From Acidobacteriota bacterium (lineage in GTDB: Bacteria > Acidobacteriota > UBA890 > WLXD01): a stretch of DNA of 64,000 nt. Positions 44,610-53,573 of the stretch are shown piece by piece. The DNA is taken from contig WLXD01000002.1 of NCBI GenBank assembly GCA_012103255.1, positions 1 through 64,000 on the forward strand, given 5' to 3'. Both the position numbers and the translations under genes were made by a program. Every line of letters starts with the position of its first letter. Position 1 is the first letter of the stretch. Under the pieces are notes generated by a model. The model ran no database searches, had not been told where the DNA came from, and was given only the letters and a program-made list of their open reading frames with translations.

Positions 44610-45937
44610 TGCTCGGAACCGGGACTCATGTCCCAGTCCTGCGCGCTGGAACGTTCTGGCATTCCCCACGAAGCTCCTGACCAGCCGCTGAAGCCTTCCA
44701 TCCTGAAGGCCCAGAAGCCCGTCGACATATCGGATCCGACAATGAGTCCGTCAGCGTTGCGCACATCCACGCCGAAGAGACCGTTGAACATCGCGGGACG
44801 ATCCGCATTCGGCGCGCCCAGGTATGTATCGTAGTAGGCCACGGTCACTGGATTGTTCGGGTCCATGAGGCTGAACACCTGCAAACCGTCCAGATAGCCC
44901 GAAACGAATACATAGGGCCACCGGACCTCGTGGTTATGGACCAGGTTTCGCCAATCCGCGGTCCACGCGCTGATGGGTTGGCGGATGTTCTTGGTCTCGC
45001 CTTCGAGCGCCGGCTGCAGGTCGAAGATCCGCAGCGGTGCGTACTGATATTCGGTCTCCGCGATCACGTAGCGGCCATCAGGCGAGGGGGTGAACGTATG
45101 CCCAAAGTTGACGCCCGAAACGCCGGTCAGGGACACGACCAGGCTCGGATTCTCGAGATCGGTCACGTCGTAGACGTAGTACCCACCTGTACCGCCACCG
45201 TAGAAACGATCCGACTGCGTGTCGTCGTGCCACCCGGCATACATGTCGTGGTACCCGCGGAACGGACTCGTGCCATCGTCACCAACCGGAACCTTGGCGA
45301 CGAGCGCATCGTCCATGGCGCCTTCCACGACATTCGCCATGTCGTAGACGTGAGCGTACGGACCACCGACGGTGGTGAACAGCAGGGGGCGTCCGTTCGA
45401 GTGCTTGTACATGAAGATGTTGTGGAATCCGCCTGGATGTTCAGGAGCCCGGATCCGAGCGACCTCCGTGAACTTCTCGGGCAAATCGGTAGCGTCGAAG
45501 ACCACCGCTCCGAGGTCCGGGTTTGGTCCACCCTGCCGGAACTGGAGTGACTGCACCACGTAGTAACGGTCGTTCCACTTGAAGTACTTCACGTCCATCG
45601 CGCCGGTCCCGAGATGCAGATCCTGGTCCTCGATCCGCCAGCGATGAATGACCTTCGGATTAGACGGGTCGGACAGATCGATGACGTCCGTTCCGCGTTC
45701 ACCTGCGTCGCCATAGACCATGCGTCCTACGTAGGCGTACGGACGCGAAAGCTCTTGCTCCAACTCGATGTCCGAGACATTGAGTCGAGGCCCAAGGGGC
45801 AGATGCGACAACACTTCGATGTTGTCGCTGCCGGGTTTGTCCGGAGTCCACATCGGGACGCCCTGTGCGAGAGCGTCGGCGCTCCAACCTGCGAGGGCTA
45901 CGAGGGCAATCAAAGACAGCAAGCAGCGACGCGACAT
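44606..45937 (-). CDS. LVIVD-repeat beta-propeller protein
   Basis: A 443-residue exported protein (signal peptide to about residue 24) built of LVIVD-type propeller blades, seen as repeats such as TDVIDLSDPSNPKVIHRW and YYVYDVTDLENPSLVVSL. Histidines recur at equivalent blade positions (GGFHNIFMYKHS, RGYHDMYAGWHD, NFGHTFTPSPD, VHNHEVRW), which could form a metal site on the propeller axis, as in selenium-binding-protein-type methanethiol oxidases. It heads the operon that continues with a small secreted protein and a multicopper oxidase. No catalytic activity is established for this family as far as I know. Confidence 0.8.
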   Translation of the reverse strand: MSRRCLLSLIALVALAGWSADALAQGVPMWTPDKPGSDNIEVLSHLPLGPRLNVSDIELEQELSRPYAYVGRMVYGDAGERGTDVIDLSDPSNPKVIHRWRIEDQDLHLGTGAMDVKYFKWNDRYYVVQSLQFRQGGPNPDLGAVVFDATDLPEKFTEVARIRAPEHPGGFHNIFMYKHSNGRPLLFTTVGGPYAHVYDMANVVEGAMDDALVAKVPVGDDGTSPFRGYHDMYAGWHDDTQSDRFYGGGTGGYYVYDVTDLENPSLVVSLTGVSGVNFGHTFTPSPDGRYVIAETEYQYAPLRIFDLQPALEGETKNIRQPISAWTADWRNLVHNHEVRWPYVFVSGYLDGLQVFSLMDPNNPVTVAYYDTYLGAPNADRPAMFNGLFGVDVRNADGLIVGSDMSTGFWAFRMEGFSGWSGASWGMPERSSAQDWDMSPGSEQ

Positions 45938-46080
45938 GAATCCACCTCGGGTTCTATCCGGACATCGACGGGCTTTTCAGCACCACAATGATACCGTCCG
46001 GCGATGAAGTCCACCGCGCTCCGGCGCGGCGGCGATGCGTTGTACGATCGGGTCCCTCCTGCTCTCAACCTCGGAAACAT

Positions 46081-47208
46081 ATGGGCCTAGATTTCAGCGA
46101 CCGTCAGTCCCGCACGATCGCCGCGGCGATCACGACGGTGGCGACGCTCGTTATTCTGATCGCTGTGGGCCTGCTCGGCTGGCTAGCGGCCCTGTTCCTT
46201 CGAACATTCTCAGGGGTCTTCCTCCCGCTAGCGCTAGGCGGTGTTGCAGCACTCGTGTGCCGGCCGTACTACGCATGGCTGCGGCAAAGGCTGCATCTGC
46301 CGGCAGCGGCGGCGGTGCTCGCGGTGTTCGCGTCGGTCTTACTTCCTCTGACTGCGTTCGCCAGTTTCTTCGGCGGAATTCTCATACAGCAGCTGCTTGA
46401 ACTCGCGTCCCACGCTCCAGAATGGTGGGAAGCCGGTCGTGCATGGGCAGCAACCCGCGCCCCTCAGGTGAGCGAGGCGCTACGGAATTCTGGCCTCGAT
46501 CAACGCCTCCGTGAAGCTGCGGAGCAACAGTGGGCCACATTGCTTCAAGGGCTCCAGGTAGTAGGAGCACAGGCCTTCTCGGCGGGGATCGGTATTGCCC
46601 GCGGCGTGGGCGCGGTTCTCAGCTGGGCGGTGTTTCCCGTCTATTTTGCCTATTTCCTGACCGTGGAGCCCGGCAAGGTCGACGGCGACGCACTCCTGCC
46701 GTTCTTGAAGTCAGAGACTCGCAAAGATGTGATGTACCTGGTCCGCGAGTTCGTGGACATCATTGTGGCCTTCTTCCGTGGCCAGCTAGTCGTGGCGTTG
46801 TTGCAGGGCCTCCTGTTCGCGGCAGGATTCAGCCTCGTTGGTCTGCGCTACGGCTTTGCCGTGGGCTTGCTGCTCGGCATGCTCAACGTCGTGCCGTATC
46901 TCGGCAGTATCATCGGATTGACCATGGCGCTGCCGATGGCTTTCTTCCAGGATGGCGGTGGCACGACCACGCTGCTGCTCGTCCTCGGCGTTTTCGTCAT
47001 CGTGCAGCAGATCGAGGGCTGGTTCCTGACGCCGCGAATCATGGGCGACCGGACAGGGCTTCATTTCATGGCGATCATCGTGGCGATCTTCTTCTGGGGC
47101 TCGGCGCTCGGCGGCATCCTCGGCATGGTTCTCGCCATACCGCTTACCGCATTCCTCGCTTCGCTCTGGCGACTGGTACGTGACAAGTACATCGCCGAGC
47201 TGATCTGA
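46081..47208 (+). CDS. AI-2E/PerM family transporter
   Basis: A 375-residue polytopic protein starting at ATG 46081 (MGLDFSDRQ); a longer frame to 45988 lacks similarity. About eight helices are seen, with a soluble amphipathic segment (about 95-150) after the first pair and a conserved GLRYGFAVGLLLGMLNVVPYLG-region near 250-275, as in TqsA/PerM exporters and Na+/H+ antiporter relatives. The substrate is not predictable. It is 9 bp upstream of the acetoacetyl-CoA synthetase gene, likely co-transcribed. Confidence 0.85.
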   Translation: MGLDFSDRQSRTIAAAITTVATLVILIAVGLLGWLAALFLRTFSGVFLPLALGGVAALVCRPYYAWLRQRLHLPAAAAVLAVFASVLLPLTAFASFFGGILIQQLLELASHAPEWWEAGRAWAATRAPQVSEALRNSGLDQRLREAAEQQWATLLQGLQVVGAQAFSAGIGIARGVGAVLSWAVFPVYFAYFLTVEPGKVDGDALLPFLKSETRKDVMYLVREFVDIIVAFFRGQLVVALLQGLLFAAGFSLVGLRYGFAVGLLLGMLNVVPYLGSIIGLTMALPMAFFQDGGGTTTLLLVLGVFVIVQQIEGWFLTPRIMGDRTGLHFMAIIVAIFFWGSALGGILGMVLAIPLTAFLASLWRLVRDKYIAELI

Positions 47209-47217
47209 GGACACGCG

Positions 47218-49164
47218 TTGGAACCGCTTTGGGAGCCCGACGGCGAACGCATTCGGGCCACGCTGCTCGATGGGTTCCGGCGCAACGCCGAGCAGGTGGC
47301 CCGGAAACCGTTGCCCGACTATGACGCGCTTCATGCATGGTCTGTCGATGAACCCGAGGCCTTCTGGGAACTCGTGTGGGAGGACTCAGACGTCATTTCC
47401 GCCACGCGCGGGGATCGATCCCTTACGAATCCCGGTGCGATGCCGGGCGCTCGTTTCTTCCCCGACGCCCGGCTCAACTTCGCCGAGAACCTTCTCCGCG
47501 GCCCGGCAGAGCAGGACGCGATCGTATTCCAGCCGGAGGGCGGTCCCTCGGTACGTCTTTCGTTCGGTGAACTGCGTGATGAAGTAGCCGCGATGACGGC
47601 ATTCCTGCGCACTCAGGGCGTGGGGCGAGACGACATCGTTGCGGGACTCCTCCCGAATCTGCCGGCCGCGATCGTAGGCATGCTCGCCTCCGCGTCGATC
47701 GGGGCTGTGTGGACATCCTGCTCGCCCGACTTCGGCGTGCGCGGCATCATCGATCGCTTCGGACAGACTCGACCGAAGGTCTTGTTCTACGCGAACGGCT
47801 ATCTCTACAAAGGGCGAGCGATCGACGGCCGCACAAAGGCCGCCCAGGTTATCGAGAGCCTTCCGTCGGTCGATTGCGCCGTCGAGGTGGAATACCCGGG
47901 ACTCGAGATCCCGTCGACACCACAGAGCGGCGCCATCACCTGGGACGCCGCGATCTCCGCGCACGCCAACGCGACCCTCGAGTTCGCTTCTCTGCCCTTC
48001 AACCAGGCGCTATACGTGCTCTACTCGTCCGGGACGACTGGCCCACCCAAGTGCATCCACCACGGTGCCGGCGGCACGCTTCTGAAGCACCTCGCTGAGC
48101 ATCGCCTCATGTGCGATATCCGGCCGGGTGATCGGGTGTTCTACTTCACGACGTGCGGCTGGATGATGTGGAACTGGCTCGCGAGCGCACTAGCTTCCCA
48201 GGCAACGGTGCTCCTGTTCGATGGAAACCCGATGCACCCGGGTCCGGACGCCCTCTTCGATTACGCGTCTCGTGAGTCTTGTACCTTCTTCGGTACGTCC
48301 GCCAAGTATCTGGACGCGTTGGCGAAAGAAAGCGCGCGCCCGCGGGACGCCTACGACCTTCGGAGCCTGCGTACGGTCGCGTCCACAGGGTCTCCGCTCG
48401 CGCCCGCCAGTTTCGATTACGTCTATGACGCCGTTCATCCAGACGTCTGCTTGTCCTCTATATCTGGCGGGACGGACATCGTCGGCTGCTTTGTTGGTGG
48501 CAACCCGATCGGGCCCGTGTGGCGCGGCGAGATTCAGGCTCCGGCGTTGGGCATGGCGGTATCTATCGTTGACCCTTCCGGAGCGGCCATCTCGGAGGGT
48601 AAGGGCGAGCTCATTTGCACCCGGCCTTTCCCTTCGATGCCCATCGGATTCTGGGGCGACGCCGACGGCAGTCGGTATGAAGCCGCCTACTACGAACGCT
48701 TTCCAGGGGTCTGGCATCACGGCGACTACGCCGAGTTCACAGAACATGGCGGTGTGATTATCCATGGTCGATCCGATGCGACGCTCAATCCTGGCGGAGT
48801 GCGAATCGGAACGGCGGAAATCTACCGTGTCGTGGAGGCCATCGACGCCATTCAGGAGGCACTCGTAGTTGGACAGGAACGCGACGGCGACGTCAGCGTC
48901 GTGCTCTTCGTGAAACTCCGTGAAGGACACGAACTCGACGAGGCCATGACGACCGCCATTCGAGGGCGAATACGTAGCGAGTGCACCCCGCGCCACGTCC
49001 CCGACAAGATCCTCGCGATTACCGACATTCCTCGCACTCGGAGCGGGAAGATCGTTGAACTCGCAGTGCGCGACGTGATCAACGGGAAGGTCCCCGGAAA
49101 CCTCGAAGCGCTTGCAAATCCCGAGGCGCTCGAGCAGTTCCGCGACCGACCGGAGCTCGCCTAG
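47218..49164 (+). CDS. Acetoacetyl-CoA synthetase
   Basis: ANL-superfamily ligase that activates acetoacetate with ATP and CoA. The 648 residues fit acetoacetyl-CoA ligases. Motifs are the N-terminal FPDARLNFAENLL, the P-loop YSSGTTGPPK, CGWMMWNWL, SGGTDIVGCFVGGNP and the C-terminal RTRSGKIVELAV with the adenylating lysine. It starts at TTG with GAGG 8 bp upstream. It probably feeds acetoacetate from ketone bodies, leucine breakdown or storage polymer into acetyl-CoA. It is tail-to-tail with the outer-membrane protein, 3 bp apart. Confidence 0.93.
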   Translation: MEPLWEPDGERIRATLLDGFRRNAEQVARKPLPDYDALHAWSVDEPEAFWELVWEDSDVISATRGDRSLTNPGAMPGARFFPDARLNFAENLLRGPAEQDAIVFQPEGGPSVRLSFGELRDEVAAMTAFLRTQGVGRDDIVAGLLPNLPAAIVGMLASASIGAVWTSCSPDFGVRGIIDRFGQTRPKVLFYANGYLYKGRAIDGRTKAAQVIESLPSVDCAVEVEYPGLEIPSTPQSGAITWDAAISAHANATLEFASLPFNQALYVLYSSGTTGPPKCIHHGAGGTLLKHLAEHRLMCDIRPGDRVFYFTTCGWMMWNWLASALASQATVLLFDGNPMHPGPDALFDYASRESCTFFGTSAKYLDALAKESARPRDAYDLRSLRTVASTGSPLAPASFDYVYDAVHPDVCLSSISGGTDIVGCFVGGNPIGPVWRGEIQAPALGMAVSIVDPSGAAISEGKGELICTRPFPSMPIGFWGDADGSRYEAAYYERFPGVWHHGDYAEFTEHGGVIIHGRSDATLNPGGVRIGTAEIYRVVEAIDAIQEALVVGQERDGDVSVVLFVKLREGHELDEAMTTAIRGRIRSECTPRHVPDKILAITDIPRTRSGKIVELAVRDVINGKVPGNLEALANPEALEQFRDRPELA

Positions 49165-49167
49165 CGC

Positions 49168-50538
49168 CTACTGGCCCTGGGGTAGGTCGGCGAAGCCGAA
49201 CGAGAAACCGAGTATCGCCGTGATCCGGAAGTAGCTGCTGTCGACCTGAACGCTCTCGATCCGTGGCGGCGAATTGGATGATCCAAATGCAACGATCGCC
49301 CCTGTAGTGAACTCCACGCTATCGGTCCGCACCGTCGCGCCCGCGGACAAGTGGTAGAGATTCCACTCGGTGAAGGCCAGGTTGCTCACCGATTCATCCA
49401 CGGCCGAACTGAAGTCGGTGCGCAGGCTGGCGTAGCCAGAGAGTCGGTCGTTGAAAGTGTGCGCGACGCCTGCCGAGGCGTTCAGGACCGCCGCGGATTC
49501 GTGACGAACAGTGGGATCGGTCGGTTGCCCGCCCACGATCGGTGTGACCAGTTCCCCCGGCAGCACATCGTAGAGTCCGACCGGAGCGAACCACTCGATA
49601 CCGAGATGCACTTCCGTCTGTTCGAACGTCCGCGAACCACCGAGAGCAACCGACCAGGGAGACTTGTAGGTCGCTGCGAGATCGTCCTGCTGCATGAATA
49701 TCAGCAGTCCGGGGTCGCCCGGAATCCCTGTTCGACTCCGATCACCCGCGATCTCGCCACCGCCAAAGAGCTTCAGCCCTGGGGTGGTGATCGTAAGGCC
49801 CATATCCCAATCGTTTACCTTCGCCCCTGCACCGATCTTCCAAAGCGCGCGCCAGTGATTGTAGCGATACTCGTCCGTACCCTGGACAGCCGCCGGCGTT
49901 CCGTCAAAGGCGCCCAGGGTGGTGCGCTGAACCAGGCCGCGTTGGTTGCGGGCCGCGACGAAAGTCGAGATCCCGAATCCGACCGGACCGACCGGCTTCG
50001 CCCACGTAACACCGCCCCAGTACTCCGTCATCTTCTGATCAACTCTGATCGAATCGGCCAGAAAATCCAGATTCGCTGCCGGCAGATTCGGTTCCAGCGT
50101 TGATGTCCGTCCCTGCGTGTTGAACTCGGATGAGTTCCTCGTGAGGAACGAGTAGGCAAGCCGACTGTCGCCGAGCCAGCCAAACCGAAACTCGCCAGCG
50201 AAGAGCGACGGCGTCAGACTGAACCGCGATGACTTGATGTTCTGGTCCGCCTGCTCTTCCTTCAGCGTGATCACGGAATACTCGAACACGTTGCCCGCCA
50301 GCAGGAGTTCGGGCGAGGTCACCAACGCCAGGCGACCCGGGTTGTAGTAGACCGAACTCAGGTCACTCGAGCTACCGATCACGGCGCCGCCTAGCAGCCT
50401 CGCGCGGTTCCCGTACTGCTCGGTCCAGTAGTGAGTGTCCTGGCCAAGCGCCGTCCCTGAGATTGCCGCGGCCAGCAACAGGCCGACGCTCCACATGACC
50501 CGCGCAGTCGCAAGTGCGTTGCCTCTGTACGGGCCCAA
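49168..50538 (-). CDS. Outer-membrane beta-barrel, FadL/OMPP1-like size
   Basis: A 456-residue outer-membrane protein. The chosen start is TTG 50538, because a perfect Shine-Dalgarno GGAGGTGA lies 5 bp upstream inside the aldehyde-dehydrogenase end, and this start gives the signal peptide a positively charged N-region before WSVGLLLAAAISGTALG. ATG 50496 is the alternative. The mature part has many amphipathic strands, an N-terminal YYNPGRLAL-type segment typical of OMPP1/FadL/TodX-like transporters, and ends in a strand-rich region. It may import hydrophobic substrates for the coupled dehydrogenase. Confidence 0.75.
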   Translation of the reverse strand: MGPYRGNALATARVMWSVGLLLAAAISGTALGQDTHYWTEQYGNRARLLGGAVIGSSSDLSSVYYNPGRLALVTSPELLLAGNVFEYSVITLKEEQADQNIKSSRFSLTPSLFAGEFRFGWLGDSRLAYSFLTRNSSEFNTQGRTSTLEPNLPAANLDFLADSIRVDQKMTEYWGGVTWAKPVGPVGFGISTFVAARNQRGLVQRTTLGAFDGTPAAVQGTDEYRYNHWRALWKIGAGAKVNDWDMGLTITTPGLKLFGGGEIAGDRSRTGIPGDPGLLIFMQQDDLAATYKSPWSVALGGSRTFEQTEVHLGIEWFAPVGLYDVLPGELVTPIVGGQPTDPTVRHESAAVLNASAGVAHTFNDRLSGYASLRTDFSSAVDESVSNLAFTEWNLYHLSAGATVRTDSVEFTTGAIVAFGSSNSPPRIESVQVDSSYFRITAILGFSFGFADLPQGQ

Positions 50539-50539
50539 G

Positions 50540-52099
50540 TCACTCACCTCCGAACGTGATGCCCTGTGCCAACGGCAGATCGGTGCTCCAGTTGATGGTG
50601 TTGGTCTGCCGGCGCATGTACACCTTCCACGCATCCGATCCGGATTCGCGACCGCCGCCAGTCTCCTTCTCGCCGCCGAACGCGCCGCCGATCTCGGCAC
50701 CGCTGGTTCCGATGTTGACGTTCGCGATCCCGCAATCGGACCCGCGGTGGGACAGGAAGTACTCGATCTCTCGCATGTGGTCCGAAAAGATTGATGAGGA
50801 CAGTCCCTGCGGCACACCGTTGTGCAACGCCAGGGCTTCGTCCATCTCTGCGACCGCCTCTGCAGGGGTCGCATCCGCTGAGCCGTAACCGATGAGATAT
50901 AGAATCGGCGCAAACGTCTCGTCCTGCACGATCTGGTACTGGTTCTCCGCGCGGGCAAGGCACGGGGTGACGTAATGACCGCCCGGATACTGCTCGCCGC
51001 TGAGGAGTTCACCGCCGCATAGCACCTCACCGCCCTCTTCCTTCAGTTTCGCGATGGCCGCCATCATGTCGTCGACGGCGCCCTCGGTCACGAGGGGGCC
51101 CATCAGCGTGTTGGCGTCACGAGGATCGCCGATCTGAATGTCCTGGTATGCACGAACCAGGCGTTCGGTGAGTTCCTTCTCAACCGACCTGTGCACGATG
51201 ATGCGACGGGTTGACGTGCATCGTTGGCCCGCTGTTCCTACAGCACCAAACAGGATCGCCGGCAGCGTCAGCTCCATGTTTGCGGAAGGCGTAACCACGA
51301 TGGCGTTATTGCCGCCAAGTTCCAGAATCGTGCGGCCAAGCCGCTCTCCGACGACGCTGGCAACGCGGTATCCCATGCGGCAGCTGCCGGTGGCGGACAC
51401 CAGCGGAATGCGCCGATCGTTGAGCATGCGCTCGCCCACGGTTCGGCCCGGACCGACGGCCAGAGAGAAGATCGCCGGGTCGACGTCGTTGTCTCTACAG
51501 ACCTGCTCGGCCAGGCGAATGCACGCGATCGCGGTTAGCGGCGTCCCACTGGCGGGCTTCCACACACTGGAGTCTCCACAGACCGCGGCAATAGCGACAT
51601 TCCACGACCACACCGCGACCGGAAAGTTGAAGGCGCTGATAACCCCGACAACGCCAAGCGGATGCCATTGTTCGTACATCCGATGATCGGGACGTTCCGA
51701 GTGCATTGTCAGTCCGTATAGCTGACGCGACAGGCCCGTCGCGAAGTCGCAGATATCAATCATCTCCTGGACCTCGCCTTCACCCTCGGCGCCGATCTTG
51801 CCCATCTCGAGAGTCACGAGCGCACCCAGTTCGCTCTTCACCTCACGCAGCCGATTGCCGAGTTGACGGACGATCTCGCCCCGCTTCGGCGCGGGGAGTT
51901 TGCGCCACTCCAGGAAAGCGGCGTGCGCCCGATCCACGATGGCGTCGTATTCGTCTTCGGTCACTTGCGTGACGGAGGCGATGCGTTCCCCGTTGACCGG
52001 ACTGTGGACGTCGAGCACGTCGCCCGATCCGGTCCAGTCCCCACCGAAACCGCCGGGATTGATGTCCTCGATACCGAGCTTTGCCAGGATGTCATTCAT
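50540..52099 (-). CDS. Aldehyde dehydrogenase, ALDH7 type
   Basis: NAD-dependent aldehyde dehydrogenase of 519 residues, closest to the ALDH7/antiquitin group (alpha-aminoadipic semialdehyde dehydrogenase, AmaB). The general base is E260 in TILELGGNN, the nucleophile is C294 in GTAGQRCTSTRR, and cofactor motifs include ISAFNFPVAVWSWN and KPASGTPLTA. Lysine or pipecolate catabolism is the most likely pathway, but betaine or other semialdehydes are possible. It starts 40 bp after the tRNA-Arg gene on the same strand and is coupled to the downstream barrel gene. Confidence 0.9.
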   Translation of the reverse strand: MNDILAKLGIEDINPGGFGGDWTGSGDVLDVHSPVNGERIASVTQVTEDEYDAIVDRAHAAFLEWRKLPAPKRGEIVRQLGNRLREVKSELGALVTLEMGKIGAEGEGEVQEMIDICDFATGLSRQLYGLTMHSERPDHRMYEQWHPLGVVGVISAFNFPVAVWSWNVAIAAVCGDSSVWKPASGTPLTAIACIRLAEQVCRDNDVDPAIFSLAVGPGRTVGERMLNDRRIPLVSATGSCRMGYRVASVVGERLGRTILELGGNNAIVVTPSANMELTLPAILFGAVGTAGQRCTSTRRIIVHRSVEKELTERLVRAYQDIQIGDPRDANTLMGPLVTEGAVDDMMAAIAKLKEEGGEVLCGGELLSGEQYPGGHYVTPCLARAENQYQIVQDETFAPILYLIGYGSADATPAEAVAEMDEALALHNGVPQGLSSSIFSDHMREIEYFLSHRGSDCGIANVNIGTSGAEIGGAFGGEKETGGGRESGSDAWKVYMRRQTNTINWSTDLPLAQGITFGGE

Positions 52100-52140
52100 C
52101 GATTCGTTCCGTTCATCGTGGTTGTGTGACGATCGCCAAG

Positions 52141-52214
52141 TGCGCCCGGCAGGAGTCGAACCTGCGGCCTACCGCTTAGGAGGCGGTCGCTCTATCCAGC
52201 TGAGCTACGGGCGC
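52141..52214 (-). tRNA. tRNA-Arg (anticodon CCU)
   Basis: A complete cloverleaf on the minus strand: acceptor GCGCCCG/CGGGCGC, D arm with GCTCAGCTGGATAGAGC, anticodon stem ACCGC/GCGGT around loop CTCCTAA (anticodon CCT), and T arm with GTTCGACTC. The discriminator is A and CCA is not encoded. Confidence 0.96.
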
Positions 52215-52332
52215 GCTGGCCCTAACTTAGCGCATCCTGTCCGCGGCCAACTGCGGTTCGGAGACGGCCGAAAACACTGGCACCCAGCCCCGTCGATCGG
52301 AAGATGAGGAGTCGACTCGGCGTGGACGAAGC

Positions 52333-52338
52333 TATGCT
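52333..52338 (+). promoter_or_regulatory. Possible -10 element of a leaderless transcript
   Basis: TATGCT ends 7 bp before the ATP-grasp start codon at 52346 and there is no ribosome site, so a transcript from it would begin at about the ATG. No strong -35 is visible. Confidence 0.3.
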
Positions 52339-52345
52339 ACGCCAG

Positions 52346-53566
52346 ATGAGCAACGTTCTGATTCTCCTACCTACCAACAGCTACCGCGCCGCCGACGTAT
52401 TGGGTGCCGCGCGCAGGCTCGATATCACCGCGATCATCGGATCCGACCGAGCCCAGGTGCTGGAGCCCTTGACCGGCGGGACGACGCTCACTTTCTCGTT
52501 CAACGAGGAACGGCTTCCCAAGGTCGTCCGAGACGCGCACGCCAACGCACCATTCAGCGGTGTTGTCGGTCTCGATGATGAAACCGTGGCGTGCGCGGCA
52601 CGGATCGCGCGATGGCTCAATCTCCGAGGTAGCAGTCCTGACGCCGCGCGTGACGGCCGTAGCAAGCTCCGCGTGCGCCAGGCCCTGGCCGCAGCCGGGA
52701 TACGTGGACCCGGATTCCGGTCGATTCACTGGCAGGATGCGTCGCGGGAAGCATCGAAGCAGACGTATCCGTGTGTGCTCAAGCCGACCTTTCTCTCTGC
52801 CTCTCGTGGCGTGATCCGAACAGACACTCCCTCCGAGTTCATGGCTGCCGCCGCGAGGATCGGCGCGATCCTTCAGCAGTCTGAGCCACCCGACGATCTG
52901 GTCACCGAATCTGATCTGCTCCTGGTCGAGGAATACCTGCCCGGCAAGGAATTTGCCCTGGACGGCTACCTAGACGACGGACTGCAGCCATTCCTGATCT
53001 TCGAGAAGCCTGATCCGCTCGAGGGCCCCTTCTTCGAAGAGACTCTCTACCTCACTCCCCCCGCGGAGCCGGCTGAGGTTCTGCGAGCGCTCGCGGACGA
53101 GGTGGAGATCGCCGCTGCGGCGCTCGGATACACCCACGGTCCCGTGCACGCGGAGCTGAGATTGCGGGACGGAGTACCCACTCTTCTGGAGGTGGCCCCG
53201 CGGCCCATCGGTGGTCTGTGCCCCAGAGTCGTTCCTCTGGCAAAGGGCGTGCATCTCGAGGAGGTCGCACTGCGTGGTGCTATGGGCCTGCCACTGCCCG
53301 CCCTCGCTGAGACCAGACCCGCCGGGGTCATGATGGTCCCGATTCCGAAGGCCGGGCGACTGCAGGCCGTGACAGGCAAGAAGGCGGCCCTAGCAGAGCC
53401 AGGGGTCGAAGATCTCGTAGTGTCGATCGGGCCAGGTCAGGAGGTCGCTCCCCTACCCGAGGGGAATCGCTATCTCGCCTTCATCTTCGCGACCGGCGCG
53501 GACACGACGGCCGTGGACCGCACGCTTCGCAGGGCTCATGCGCACCTGCACTTCGAGATCGTCTAG
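52346..53566 (+). CDS. ATP-grasp ligase of unknown specificity
   Basis: A 407-residue enzyme from ATG 52346 of the ATP-grasp superfamily, joining a carboxylate to an amine or thiol with ATP. It has an N-terminal Rossmann-like domain (ILLPTNSYRAADVLGAA), an ATP-grasp centre with YPCVLKPTFLSASRGV and LLVEEYLPGKEFALDG, and metal-site residues in LLEVAPRPIGG. The pattern is like L-amino-acid ligases and BL00235-type dipeptide ligases. No biosynthetic neighbours indicate the substrates. Translation may be leaderless. Confidence 0.8.
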   Translation: MSNVLILLPTNSYRAADVLGAARRLDITAIIGSDRAQVLEPLTGGTTLTFSFNEERLPKVVRDAHANAPFSGVVGLDDETVACAARIARWLNLRGSSPDAARDGRSKLRVRQALAAAGIRGPGFRSIHWQDASREASKQTYPCVLKPTFLSASRGVIRTDTPSEFMAAAARIGAILQQSEPPDDLVTESDLLLVEEYLPGKEFALDGYLDDGLQPFLIFEKPDPLEGPFFEETLYLTPPAEPAEVLRALADEVEIAAAALGYTHGPVHAELRLRDGVPTLLEVAPRPIGGLCPRVVPLAKGVHLEEVALRGAMGLPLPALAETRPAGVMMVPIPKAGRLQAVTGKKAALAEPGVEDLVVSIGPGQEVAPLPEGNRYLAFIFATGADTTAVDRTLRRAHAHLHFEIV

Positions 53567-53573
53567 GAGACCG

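Noticed and set aside
50539-51030. N-terminal extension of the outer-membrane protein to 51030
   Set aside because: The added residues are Arg/Ser-rich shadow sequence of the aldehyde dehydrogenase, and the signal peptide would be internal.
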